34,669 nt of DNA from Prevotella sp. Lineage in GTDB: Bacteria > Bacteroidota > Bacteroidia > Bacteroidales > Dysgonomonadaceae. This document shows, piece by piece, positions 23,410 to 34,100 of the stretch. Within the stretch, counting starts at the first letter, position 1. Every line of letters begins with the position of its first letter. Made by a program: the position numbers and the translations under genes. The notes beneath the pieces were generated by a model. That model had not been told where the DNA came from. It was given only the letters and a program-made list of their open reading frames with translations, and made no database searches. The DNA lies in contig JAITVH010000125.1 of NCBI GenBank assembly GCA_031285905.1, forward strand, positions 1 to 34,669, written 5' to 3'.

Positions 23410-26400
23410 ATGAAAGAAAGACGATCAAAGAAAGCAATGATCCCTTTACTAGGACTATATCTGAAAATAGGGATATTACTCTTCTGTTTTAGCATAGTGC
23501 ATACCACTCAGATGTATGCCAACGAAGACAAGACAATATCACAAAACAAGCGTGAGATTACAGGTTCTGTCGTAGATGTAAACGGAGATCCCATTCCCGG
23601 AGTAACAATCAGTATCGAAGGTACGACCAGCGGTGTTATTACCGGTATTGACGGTCTTTTTAAACTGGAAGTTGACGATAAGGATGTGTTGGTAGCGACA
23701 TTTATAGGAATGGAAACACAAAAAATTCCCGTAGCAGGAAAGACAACATTCACAATCGTAATGCAGGAAAAAGCGGACGAACTCGAAGAAGTCACCGTAG
23801 TAGCTTTTGCCAAACAGAAGAAAGAAAGTGTGATCAGCTCTGTTTCTACCATCAGGCCATCAGAGTTGAAAATCCCGAGCAGTAACCTAACAACGGCGTT
23901 AGGCGGACGTGTAGCTGGTATCGTTTCGTATCAGCGAAGCGGTGAACCGGGGCTCGACAATGCAGAGTTCTTTATACGGGGGGTAACCACGTTCGGTTAC
24001 AAAAAAGACCCGCTGATATTGATTGATAATGTGGAATTAACCTCAACCGACTTAGCACGCTTGCAGGTAGATGATATCGCTACCTTCTCTATAATGAAAG
24101 ATGCGAGTGCAACGGCTTTGTATGGTGCGCGTGGTGCAAATGGTGTGATCCTGGTGACAACCAAGGAAGGTAAAGAAGGAAAGGTGCAGCTCAATATCCG
24201 TGCCGAAAACTCATTCTCGATGGCCACAAAGAAGATTGAGAGAGTAGATCCTGTTTCCTATATGAAATTACACAATGAAGCATTACTAACCAGAGGCCAG
24301 GCCAGGCGCGAATATTCCAATCAGCAAATAGATGCTACGCAAAGAGGAGTGAACCCTTATGTGTATCCTGCTGTAAACTGGTACGACGAATTGTTTAAGG
24401 ATGTGACATCCAACCAGCGCATCAATCTCAACCTCAGCGGAGGGGGAAAAGTAGCCCGCTACTATGTCGCCGGTAGTATAACGAAAGACCAGGGGGTATT
24501 GAAGGTCGATCCTAAAAACAATTACAACAACAATATAGACCTGCAACGGATACAGCTGCGCTCGAATACGAATCTGAATCTGACCAGCACTACAGAAATG
24601 AATGTGAGAATCAGCGGAACATTCGAGGACTATACAGGCCCAATCTATTCAGGAACGCAGGTATATAATATGGTTATGGCAGCCAACCCTGTCAAATTTC
24701 CTAAATATTATGAACCGACATCGGAATTTGCATACGCCAGACACTCACTTTTCGGTAACTCGGGTGGGACAGGCGAATATCTGAACCCATATGCTGAAAT
24801 GGTAAGGGGATATAAAGATTATTCCCAGTCGGTAATGATAGCTCAGGTAGAACTGAAACAAAAACTGGATTTCATTACCAGTGGATTGGCTCTTAGAGGA
24901 TTGGGTAGTACTACGCGAGACTCTTATTTCTCTATTGAGAGAAGCTATAACCCTTTTTATTATTCTGTGGGATATTACGATAGATACCAAGACAAATATT
25001 CTTTGATATGCCTGAATCCTGATAATGGTACAGACTTCCTGCAATCGAAAGACGGGGGAACCTCTGTATCTACATCTTTTTATTTTGAAGGTGCACTTGA
25101 TTATAATAAGACTTTTGCCAACAAGCACGCCATATCTGCCTTGTTGGTAGGTACTATGAGGGAAATAATGTATTCGGGAGGTGGAGATTTGCAGGCATCA
25201 CTGGCCCACCGTAATATGGGGCTTTCGGGTCGTTTAACCTATGCTTTTGATTCGCGTTACTTTCTTGAAGCGAACTTTGGATATAATGGTTCAGAAAGAT
25301 TTTCCAAAAGCGAACGTTTCGGTTTCTTCCCTTCCATTGGTGGAGGATGGATGGTATCTAACGAAGGGTTTTGGAGTGATGAATTAAAGAAGACAATGAA
25401 CAAACTGAAACTGAAAGCTACATACGGTCTGGTAGGTAATGATGCTATCGGCGATGTAAACGACAGGTTCTTCTACTTGTCAAATGTAAATCTGGCGAAT
25501 GCAGATAAACAGCCAATATCTTTTGGACAGGATTTTGAAAACAGGCCGGCAGGTGTTTCTATCTCCCGTTATGCGAACGATCAGATTACCTGGGAGACAT
25601 CCAAAAAACTGAACTTGGGTATAGAAATAGGATTGTTTGACAAAATTGATATACAGGCCGATTATTTTACCGAAAAACGGACAAATATATTGATGGATCG
25701 CTCGTCTATACCATCCACGATGGGATTACAGGCCAGCCTGCGTGGAAATGTGGGGGAAGCATCGTCTCACGGATATGAATTCTCTGTAGATGGCAGCCAT
25801 TTTTTCAATAAAGACTTTTCAGTTACCGGACGGGCTAATTTTGTGTACACCACCAATAAATTCGATGTATACGACGAGCCTAATTATCCATACTCGTGGT
25901 TGTCGTGGGTAGGGAAAAATATGAATCAGGCAACCGGACTTATTGCTGAAAGACTCTTTATAGACGAAGCTGATATCGCCAATTCGCCTGTACAGACATT
26001 TGGCGATTATATGCCGGGAGATATAAAGTATATGGACGTAAATGATGATGGAGTAATTGATGGTCAGGATATTGTGCCTATCGGTTTCCCTACAGTCCCA
26101 AAGATCATGTATGGATTTGGATTGTCCTCCGTATATAAGGATTTCGATTTCTCATTCTTCTTCCAGGGGTCTGCCCAATCGACTTTCTTTATTGATCCTG
26201 TAAGAACAGCTCCATTCCTTAATACCAATAATGTAGTATCAGGAATGAAGCAAAATAATGCTATGTTACAAGCATGGGCCGACAGCTATTGGTCAGAAGA
26301 CAATAGGGATATATATGCTTTGTGGCCTCGCCTCTCAGAAACTTCTCAATCAAATAATGCGAGAACAAGTACATGGTTTATGCGCGATGGATCGTTCCTG

Positions 26401-26604
26401 CGCCTGAAATCTGCTGAATTTGGATATACTCTTCCTAAGTCTATCACTCAAAAGTGGAATATTGCCTCATTCAGAATTTATGCGAGTGGTATAAATCTAC
26501 TGACATTCAGTAAATTCAAGATGTGGGATGTGGAAATGGGCGGAAATGGATTGGGATACCCTGTACAAAGGGTATATAACATAGGATTAAATCTAAGTTT
26601 TTAA
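23410..26604 (+). CDS. SusC-family TonB-dependent outer-membrane transporter
   Basis: A 1064-residue outer-membrane beta-barrel that imports oligosaccharides with its SusD partner. The signal peptide covers about 1-37. A carboxypeptidase-D regulatory-like domain follows (about 48-120, ITGSVVDVNGDPIPGVTISIEG), then a TonB-box-like segment (ELEEVTVVAF, about 124-133). The plug has the SusC signature FFIRGVTTFG and IMKDASATALYGARGANGVILVTTK. The C-terminal barrel ends in the typical aromatic residue (NIGLNLSF). The frame opens two codons earlier with TTG; the ATG at 23410 is preferred. It lacks the extra N-terminal signalling domain, so no sigma/anti-sigma control is expected. It is the first gene of operon B. 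Confidence 0.95.
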   Translation: MKERRSKKAMIPLLGLYLKIGILLFCFSIVHTTQMYANEDKTISQNKREITGSVVDVNGDPIPGVTISIEGTTSGVITGIDGLFKLEVDDKDVLVATFIGMETQKIPVAGKTTFTIVMQEKADELEEVTVVAFAKQKKESVISSVSTIRPSELKIPSSNLTTALGGRVAGIVSYQRSGEPGLDNAEFFIRGVTTFGYKKDPLILIDNVELTSTDLARLQVDDIATFSIMKDASATALYGARGANGVILVTTKEGKEGKVQLNIRAENSFSMATKKIERVDPVSYMKLHNEALLTRGQARREYSNQQIDATQRGVNPYVYPAVNWYDELFKDVTSNQRINLNLSGGGKVARYYVAGSITKDQGVLKVDPKNNYNNNIDLQRIQLRSNTNLNLTSTTEMNVRISGTFEDYTGPIYSGTQVYNMVMAANPVKFPKYYEPTSEFAYARHSLFGNSGGTGEYLNPYAEMVRGYKDYSQSVMIAQVELKQKLDFITSGLALRGLGSTTRDSYFSIERSYNPFYYSVGYYDRYQDKYSLICLNPDNGTDFLQSKDGGTSVSTSFYFEGALDYNKTFANKHAISALLVGTMREIMYSGGGDLQASLAHRNMGLSGRLTYAFDSRYFLEANFGYNGSERFSKSERFGFFPSIGGGWMVSNEGFWSDELKKTMNKLKLKATYGLVGNDAIGDVNDRFFYLSNVNLANADKQPISFGQDFENRPAGVSISRYANDQITWETSKKLNLGIEIGLFDKIDIQADYFTEKRTNILMDRSSIPSTMGLQASLRGNVGEASSHGYEFSVDGSHFFNKDFSVTGRANFVYTTNKFDVYDEPNYPYSWLSWVGKNMNQATGLIAERLFIDEADIANSPVQTFGDYMPGDIKYMDVNDDGVIDGQDIVPIGFPTVPKIMYGFGLSSVYKDFDFSFFFQGSAQSTFFIDPVRTAPFLNTNNVVSGMKQNNAMLQAWADSYWSEDNRDIYALWPRLSETSQSNNARTSTWFMRDGSFLRLKSAEFGYTLPKSITQKWNIASFRIYASGINLLTFSKFKMWDVEMGGNGLGYPVQRVYNIGLNLSF

Positions 26605-26622
26605 TTACTAAAAGACTCAATT

Positions 26623-28590
26623 ATGAAAATACATAAATTAATTATAACCGGCTTATTGACATTGTGCCTGTCGTCATGCAGTTATCTGGATATCGTCCCC
26701 GATGATGTAGCTACAATCGATTTGGCGTTTGCTAACAAGCAGAATGCGGAGCGTTATCTAGCGACATGCTATGGCTACATGCCGTTACATGGTAATGTAT
26801 GGCAAAGTCCCTCATTATCTACCGGCGACGAGGTGTGGAATTGTGCAGAAGTAAGTTATTACTATACAAATGAGACGAGTTTCAGAATTGCCAAAGGACT
26901 TCAAAATTCAAGTGATCCTTACTTAAATTACTGGAGTGGCGGACGCGATGGTAAAAACCTGTTTGTTGCTATACGCGATTGCAATATATTTCTGGAAAAT
27001 GTAAATGACGTGCCCGACTTGCTGTCATCGGATCGGGACAGGTGGATCGCTGAAGTAAAAGTGCTCAAAGCATTTTATCACTATTTTTTGATGCAGATGT
27101 ATGGGCCTATACCTATTATCAGGGAGAATATACCTGTTTCGGCATCTGTAGATGAAGTGAAGGTGGTACGCGAACCGGTGGATGAAGTAGCTAAATATAT
27201 AGTGGAACTGATTGATGAAGCTACTGCCGATAAAGATCAACCCAACCCGGCGCTTCCACTATCTATCCGTTCTTATGCAACCGAATTGGGACGTCTTACG
27301 TTGCCGGCAGCCCTTGCCATAAAAGCAAAAGTATTGACCTTGGTCGCCAGTCCTTTATTTAACGGGAATCCCGATTTTAAGGATTATGTAAATGCCGAGG
27401 GGGTAAATCTGATCAGCTCTGAAGAAAACCCTGCAAAATGGGAAGCTGCACGCGATGCACTGAAAGAAGCCATCGATGTAGCTCATCAGGCAGGGCATGG
27501 ACTTTATGAATTTGATGGCAGGATAACAGGCGAAATTTCTGATACAACATTCCTTGAATTAACATTGCGTAATACCATCACATCCCGTTTCTGCAAAGAA
27601 CTGATATGGGGATTAGGGAATAATGACGTGACTACATTGCAGGGAATTGCTAATGCACCGTTGACAGCCTATCATCAGGGACAACAAATATCATGGGTGA
27701 AATCGATGCATAGCCCTACAATGAATGTCGTTGAGCAATTCTATACACAACATGGCATCCCTATTAATGAAGATAATACCTATGACTATGATAATCGTTA
27801 TGTGGTAATGGATGTGCCTGAAAATCACAAATATTATATCGGCGATGCTGTCAGGACAGCCTATCTCAATTACTATAGAGAACCAAGATATTACGCCTAT
27901 TTGGGCTTCGACGGAGGTAAATGGCAAAGTATGGAATCTATCGAAAAGAAAACAGAAGGTAAAGTCGACACAAAAGCCTATGTATTGCAAAACAAAGCAG
28001 GACAAGTAGCAGGTAAGGCTTTAGATAATTATAGCATTACCGGATATTTTGCCAAAAAATTGGTGAATTATAAATTAGTGATGACTGCATCGGAGAATAC
28101 AGGTAGTACTGTCAGTTATGCATTCCCTATCATTCGCCTGGCAGACCTGTATCTGCTATATGCCGAAGCCCTGAATGAATGTAAAGCGGAACCGGATGAT
28201 GAAGTGTACGAATATATCCAGAAAGTACGCGATAAAGCAGGACTGGATATAGAGACCGGAGGATTGGTAGAAACATGGAAAAAATATTCGAGAAACAATA
28301 CTAAACCGACTACACAGTCGGGAATGCGTGATATTATCAGACGCGAGAGGCTTATCGAACTTGCCTTCGAAGGACAACGTTTCTACGATCTGAGACGCTG
28401 GCGTCTGGCTATGGAATACATGAGCCAACCTATACGGGGATGGAATGTGAACGAAAAAGAAGAAATAGGATATTATCAGGTAACTTATATTGCCACGAGG
28501 AAATTCTTCCCGAGAGACTATTTCTGGCCTATAAAAAAAGATGACCTGTATAAGAATGATAAATTAATACAAAGCCCTCAATGGGATTAA
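26623..28590 (+). CDS. SusD/RagB-family glycan-binding lipoprotein
   Basis: A 655-residue outer-membrane surface lipoprotein (lipobox LSSC, Cys19), the lid and glycan receptor of the SusC transporter encoded 18 bases upstream. The N-terminal SusD pattern SYLDIVPDDVATIDLAFANKQNAERYLATCYGYM is clear. So are the TPR-like helices with AEVKVLKAFYHYFLMQMYGPIPII and LPAALAIKAKVLTLVASPLFNG. The C-terminal RagB signature is PIIRLADLYLLYAEALNE, followed by RRERLIELAFEGQRFYDLRRW. At 655 residues it is somewhat longer than a typical SusD, with extra sequence around 350-480. The ligand is inferred to be an alpha-mannoside from the neighbours. Confidence 0.95.
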   Translation: MKIHKLIITGLLTLCLSSCSYLDIVPDDVATIDLAFANKQNAERYLATCYGYMPLHGNVWQSPSLSTGDEVWNCAEVSYYYTNETSFRIAKGLQNSSDPYLNYWSGGRDGKNLFVAIRDCNIFLENVNDVPDLLSSDRDRWIAEVKVLKAFYHYFLMQMYGPIPIIRENIPVSASVDEVKVVREPVDEVAKYIVELIDEATADKDQPNPALPLSIRSYATELGRLTLPAALAIKAKVLTLVASPLFNGNPDFKDYVNAEGVNLISSEENPAKWEAARDALKEAIDVAHQAGHGLYEFDGRITGEISDTTFLELTLRNTITSRFCKELIWGLGNNDVTTLQGIANAPLTAYHQGQQISWVKSMHSPTMNVVEQFYTQHGIPINEDNTYDYDNRYVVMDVPENHKYYIGDAVRTAYLNYYREPRYYAYLGFDGGKWQSMESIEKKTEGKVDTKAYVLQNKAGQVAGKALDNYSITGYFAKKLVNYKLVMTASENTGSTVSYAFPIIRLADLYLLYAEALNECKAEPDDEVYEYIQKVRDKAGLDIETGGLVETWKKYSRNNTKPTTQSGMRDIIRRERLIELAFEGQRFYDLRRWRLAMEYMSQPIRGWNVNEKEEIGYYQVTYIATRKFFPRDYFWPIKKDDLYKNDKLIQSPQWD

Positions 28591-28608
28591 CCTATAAAGC
28601 TTGTTACG

Positions 28609-29805
28609 ATGAAAAATATATATATATTATTTAGTGTGTTTATACTTTTTTCGTGTAGTGGAGATTTTGAACATGAGCCTATCGGAGGTAAAGGCGGATC
28701 TACGCCCGATCCTGTGCAAAATGTCCGCGTATTGAGAAATATTCCGGGCGGTGCCGTTATTACATACGATCTGCCGGATGATGTGAACATACAATATATC
28801 AAAGGGGAATTCACTTCCACTACTGGTAAAGCAAGAGAAGTCAGAACGTCTTCATATGTAGATACATTGGTTATCAGAGGACTGGGTAGTACAGACCCTA
28901 AAACGGTAAAATTATATGCGGTAAGCCGTAAGGAACAAGTATCGGCTCCGGTCGAAGTTACCATCAATCCGCTGACTCCTCCGGTTCTAAATATAAGAAA
29001 CTCGCTGAAATATGAAGTCGATTTTGGAGGTTTCCTTCTCATGTATAAAGATAATGTGACAAAGGAAGAGGTTAGTGTCTATGCATTGAGGAAAGATGCC
29101 GATACAGGCGAAATGGTAGAGCATCAGATTTTATATCCGTCTCAGGTAGAAGATACCCTTTCAGTAAGAGGACTTAAAGATGTGGAAACAGACTTTGGAG
29201 TGTATGTTCGCGATAGATGGGATAACATGTCGGATACACTCTATTTTACTCTGACTCCATGGCGTGAAGACTATCTGGACAAAAAACTGTTCAACGCCAT
29301 ATCTATAGCCGGTGATGTAGGATGGAACTTCCACTCAGGAACACCTCAGAAAGCTTTTGACGATGTGATAGGCAATGGGAATTATGCACATACGGATTTT
29401 CCTGTGGAGTTTCCTCACAGATATACGCTTGATTTGGGAGTGAATGTCAAACTTAGCCGTTTTCTGCTATGGCAACGTCCGGGAGCCGATGTCCTTTACC
29501 AGCACGGTGCGCCTAAGCATTATAAAGTATATGGGCGGATCGATGATCCGGGTAGTGGTAATTCAGGTGATCCGCTTGCCGGATGGACATTACTGATGGA
29601 ATGTAATTCGTTCAAGCCTTCAGGTTTGCCGGTCAGGCAAAACTCGGCCGAAGACGAAGCCTATGCTGCAGCAGGAGAAGAATTCTCTTTCCCTCGCGAC
29701 ATATCCGATATAAGGTATATCCGCTTCGAAATGATTGAATCATGGTCCGGTATGAAATGTTCTGTTGTAAGTGAATTAGCGTTTTATGGCGAGATTAAAG
29801 ATTAA
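28609..29805 (+). CDS. Surface glycan-binding-type lipoprotein (DUF4959/DUF5000-like)
   Basis: A 398-residue lipoprotein (lipobox FSC, Cys16) with an acidic stretch after the Cys. Two fibronectin-like beta domains (about 35-120 and 122-215) resemble the DUF4959 and DUF5126 modules usual in this position after susD. The second opens with PPVLNIRNSLKYEVDFGG. The C-terminal 170 residues form a discoidin-like DUF5000 domain (AFDDVIGN, RYTLDLGVNVKLSRFLLWQR, RYIRFEMIESWSG, VVSELAFYGE). It is probably a cell-surface glycan-binding protein aiding SusCD. It begins 18 bases after susD and shares its C-terminal fold with the next gene product. No catalytic residues are recognised. Confidence 0.82.
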   Translation: MKNIYILFSVFILFSCSGDFEHEPIGGKGGSTPDPVQNVRVLRNIPGGAVITYDLPDDVNIQYIKGEFTSTTGKAREVRTSSYVDTLVIRGLGSTDPKTVKLYAVSRKEQVSAPVEVTINPLTPPVLNIRNSLKYEVDFGGFLLMYKDNVTKEEVSVYALRKDADTGEMVEHQILYPSQVEDTLSVRGLKDVETDFGVYVRDRWDNMSDTLYFTLTPWREDYLDKKLFNAISIAGDVGWNFHSGTPQKAFDDVIGNGNYAHTDFPVEFPHRYTLDLGVNVKLSRFLLWQRPGADVLYQHGAPKHYKVYGRIDDPGSGNSGDPLAGWTLLMECNSFKPSGLPVRQNSAEDEAYAAAGEEFSFPRDISDIRYIRFEMIESWSGMKCSVVSELAFYGEIKD

Positions 29806-29826
29806 CTATATAATATGATGAATGAT

Positions 29827-31044
29827 ATGAAAAAACTTATAATATTATTAGCCGTTGCCTTTATGCTGCTTAGTTGTGCCGATATAAATGATACACATCA
29901 GGAATTTCTGGATCGTGGCGAACAGGTTTATGTAGGGAAAGCTGATACTTTGGTGGTTTATGGCGGTTACGAACGCGTAAAGGTATGGGGAATGATGTAC
30001 TATGCCAAAACTGCCGAAAAATGCATAATCAGATGGACTCTCGATGGAAAGAAAGATTCTGTTATAGTACAACCTGCTGAATGGAAGGCAAAGAATGATA
30101 CTTTATCTGTAATCATCGAGGGATTGAAGGAAGGATCGCAGCGATTTTTTGTACAAACATACGATGAAGAAGGCAATCAATCGTTGAATGTGGAATGCTA
30201 TGGTACTGTCTATGGCGACCAGTATATATTAACCGCTACTCCTAAGATTATTTCCCGATTGACACCTAAACCTGAGGGAATGGAGATATCATGGAGCGCA
30301 TCGGAAGAAGCGATTGAAGTAGAAGTGAAATATGATACTAACAGTGGCGAACAAACTCTGAAGATAGACGGGAGAGCTGTTACAACCATACTCCAAGACT
30401 GGAAATTGTCCGGATCAATCCAGACACGTACAGTCCTTGTTCCCGAAAAAGGAGCTATAGATACGCTTTATACGGATTGGAGTATTCCGCTCGAATTCCC
30501 AGACTTTGTGGAGTTTGAAGTAGACAAATCTAAGATCAAGCATATGGAATGGAGTAAAGATGCAAAGACCGGGTATAGCGGATCATATGCTGGCGTGTTT
30601 GATGGCGTGAAAGGCGGAGGTGGAAATCAGTTCCATAGCGGCGATGGCGCCGGAGTGCCTCAACATCTTACATTCGACCTTGGTGTGAATGCCAATCTTA
30701 CCCGTTTCGAATTGTATGCACGTGATGATAATTACCATAACTGGAATCCGAAGAGAATACAGATATGGGGTATCGATGAGATCAATGCAAATTCAGAAGT
30801 ACAACTATCCAGTATGGATGCCGGATGGGAAGACGAAGCTAGAGCTAAGGGCTGGGAGTTGATAACAGAAAATGTTTGCAACGATCCTATCAGCAATAAG
30901 CTGACTATTGATACTCCGGCAAGGGCGAGATATATCATTATCCGTACCACGGAGGTATTTGGCGGGCCTTCAACAGGTAGTGGAGCTTATGTTATTCTGA
31001 GGGAAGTTACGCTATTTGCCGATAGTATTCTCCCTGTCGATTAA
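29827..31044 (+). CDS. Surface lipoprotein with DUF4998-like and discoidin-like domains
   Basis: A 405-residue lipoprotein (lipobox LLSC, Cys17). The N-terminal domain (about 25-130, starting DINDTHQEFLDRGEQVYVGK) fits DUF4998, common in surface proteins beside SusCD. A middle beta domain (about 135-225) follows. The C-terminal F5/8 type C (discoidin)-like domain has VFDGVKGGGGNQFHSG, LTFDLGVNANLTRFELYAR, RIQIWGIDEI and VILREVTLFAD. It is probably a glycan-binding surface protein. The frame also opens at 29815 (MMNDMKK); the ATG at 29827 gives a cleaner lipoprotein signal, but both are possible. It follows the previous lipoprotein gene by about 20 bases. Confidence 0.8.
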   Translation: MKKLIILLAVAFMLLSCADINDTHQEFLDRGEQVYVGKADTLVVYGGYERVKVWGMMYYAKTAEKCIIRWTLDGKKDSVIVQPAEWKAKNDTLSVIIEGLKEGSQRFFVQTYDEEGNQSLNVECYGTVYGDQYILTATPKIISRLTPKPEGMEISWSASEEAIEVEVKYDTNSGEQTLKIDGRAVTTILQDWKLSGSIQTRTVLVPEKGAIDTLYTDWSIPLEFPDFVEFEVDKSKIKHMEWSKDAKTGYSGSYAGVFDGVKGGGGNQFHSGDGAGVPQHLTFDLGVNANLTRFELYARDDNYHNWNPKRIQIWGIDEINANSEVQLSSMDAGWEDEARAKGWELITENVCNDPISNKLTIDTPARARYIIIRTTEVFGGPSTGSGAYVILREVTLFADSILPVD

Positions 31045-31060
31045 AAACTTATAATAATCC

Positions 31061-31097
31061 TATATACTCCGGCGTAGCGATTATGCCGGAGTATATA
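31061..31097 (+). terminator. Perfect hairpin between the lipoprotein gene and the GH38 gene
   Basis: TATATACTCCGGC (31061-31073) pairs perfectly with GCCGGAGTATATA (31085-31097) over an 11-base loop. No T-run follows. It may be a partial terminator or an mRNA-stability hairpin separating the GH38 gene from the upstream susCD transcript. I find no clear promoter between it and 31144. Confidence 0.6.
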
Positions 31098-31143
31098 TAA
31101 ACTATCAGAGAAGACAAGTAGTAATATATTACAAAAAAGTATT

Positions 31144-34100
31144 ATGAAAAAAATAATCATTGTTTTAGTATTTATCTTTTTAGCAATTAATGGGTCATCC
31201 CAGAATAATACAGTCTGGCAGATCGGGCAGCAAGACCAGAGTGCGGCCGAATTTGCTTTAGGCTCATACGATTATGGGAAGTTTTCTGAAAAATTCGGGA
31301 TGAGGCCAATTATTTTCGAAATTGGGAAAAACAAGGAAAAAACAGATTTCCCGTTCATCTTGCCCGGCTCATCCGATTCGTGGGCAGGGAGTAAAGGCAG
31401 GCAGGCTGTTATCCGTTTCGCAATCGACGATCAGCAGGTTAGTGGCCCTGCCCGGCTGGAAATCAATTATGTAAATGTTCATGGAGGAGCTCCTTCACTG
31501 GAGATTATAATCAATGGACATATAAAAAAAGTACGTGCGCCGGGCGGAGATACCGACTATTTTGAGCAAGGCCATAGAAAGTACAACTCTAAAGCTTTAA
31601 GTACTGTAATAGACATACCTGAGAATATATTGAAAAAAGGAAACAATCTGGTTTCAATAAAGTCTGTCGGAGGCAGTTGGGTGATATTTGATAATATCGT
31701 CCTGAAAACGAACGAAAAGGTCAAGCTGGGAAAAACTACAGCCGGAATAAATGTGCTTGGAGCAGAAGCCAGTCCTGCCTTGGTTTATGGTAAGAATAAA
31801 GAAAAACGTCAGTATGTCACCTTACAAATGGCTAACTGGGGCAAATCTCAGACTGTTACCCTCAATGTGGATGGCGTAAAATATGAGCAAGTCAAACTGG
31901 AATCCGGTATCAATACGGTTAATACAAGTGTACCTGAATCGGCAACAGAAAAAAATGTGACACTAAGTGTCCTCTCAGGATCAAAGTTACTGGGAGAATG
32001 TGAGGTAAAAGCTTATCCGGTAAAAGACTGGACGGTATATCTTGTACAGCATACACACACCGATATAGGCTATACAAAGCCTCAGACCGAAATCTTGGCT
32101 GAACATATACGCTATATCGATTATGCAATCGAATATTGTGAACTGACAGAAAATTATCCCGACGATGCCAAATTCAGATGGGTATGCGAAGCGGCATGGC
32201 CTGTAAAGGAATACCTGAAAAGCCGTCCGCAAGAACAAATCGATAAGTTTCTGAAATATATAAAGAACGGACAGATCGAAATAGCGGGCATGTTCTTCAA
32301 TATGGCCGAAATTATCGACGAAAACTCATTCAAGACATTCCTTGAACCGATCCGTCAGTTTAAAGAACTCGGCATTTCGGTGAAGACTGCTATGCAAAAT
32401 GATGTAAATGGTATTGCATGGTGTCTGGCAGATTATATGCCCGATTTAGGGATCAAATATTTCTCGATGGGAGAAAATGGGCACAGGGCGTTGATCCCTT
32501 TCGACCGTCCTACCGTTTACAAGTGGGAATCTCCATCGGGCAAGTCTAATTATTCGTATCGGTCAGACCATTATATGACTGCTAACTTTTGGGGCATCAA
32601 TCAGGGAAATGTAGAAAAAATAACTCCTGCTGTATTCAGTTATTTGGAGAGTCTTGATAAACGGGGTTACCCTTTCGATGCCATCTCAGTTCAATATTCC
32701 GGTTATTATACCGATAATTCGCCTCCGTCGATGATACCTAACGATGTGATTAAGGAATGGAACGAGAAATACGCCAGTCCTAAACTCCGCAGCGCATTGT
32801 TCCACGAATTTATGGACTATATCGTATCAAAATATGATTCACAATTGCCTGTTATCCGTGCTGCATACCCCGACTGGTGGACAGACGGGTTCGGTTCGGC
32901 AGCCCGAGAAACGGCCGCTTCGCGTATGACTCATGCCGATATGATCGCTATACAAGGATTGCTGTCGATGGCAAGGGCTAAAGGCCAACTGCTACCTACC
33001 GATATACACGAAAGGATACGCCATATACACGAAAACCTGTTGTTTTATGATGAACATACGTATGGCGCATCCGAAAGTATTTCAGATCCTACATGTGATA
33101 ACAGCATGGTGCAATGGGCAGAGAAAGGCTCGTATGCGTGGGAAGCGTTAAAAAATGCCCAGATAATGTACGAAACTGCCGGAGGGCTGGTGCAAACTTA
33201 TATTCCGCGAGGAGAAAAACCGACAGTAACTTTCTACAATACATTGAACTGGGCGCGGTCGGGAATGATCGAATTGTACATCGATCATGAGATTATACCT
33301 CGCAACAGAGAGTTTAAACTAGTCGATGAAAACGGCAAAGCGTTGAAAGCGCAGCCATTACGCTCGCGTAGCGAAGGTACATATTATGCTATCTATACAG
33401 AGAATATTCCTCCAATGGGTTACAAGAACTATCAAATAATAGTTGGTACTGAGAATGCAGCCTCATTGCCGAATATATCGCTGGCTCAGAATACAATAGA
33501 AAACGATTATTTTAAGATCGTATTGGATACTGATAAAGGTAGTATTAAGAGCCTGTTTGATAAAGAATTGGGTGTAGAAATGGTCGATGCCGATTCTCCA
33601 TGGCTGCTTGGTGCGTTCGTATATGAGACCTTGAATAACAACCGCAGACAAATGGAACAATACACCCTTACCGAGTATGACCGCAAGAGTTTAAGCAATG
33701 TATCAGTAAGGCCGGGCACAGACGGGCCTGTGTTCAAGAGTTTTATTATACAGGGCAAATCTGACGGTGTGGAAGAAAGAAACGGTGTAAGGGTAGAAGT
33801 ACGCTTGTTCCACGATGAAAAGCGTATCGAAATGAATTACACTACCCGTAAACTTCCAATTACCCAGCCGGATGGCATATATGTCGCTTTCCCTTTCAAA
33901 CTGGATAATGCGAAACTGTATTTTGATGTTCAGGGTGGGGTAGTCAGTTCGGGCGAAGACCAAATAGATGGTACAGCCTCTGATTGGAATACTGTTCAGA
34001 ATTTTGTTTCGGCACGCAACAATAATACGCAGTTCATTGTTGGTAGTAATGCGATTCCGCTGTTCCAGATGGGAGGCATTTGTACAGGACAATATCAGCG

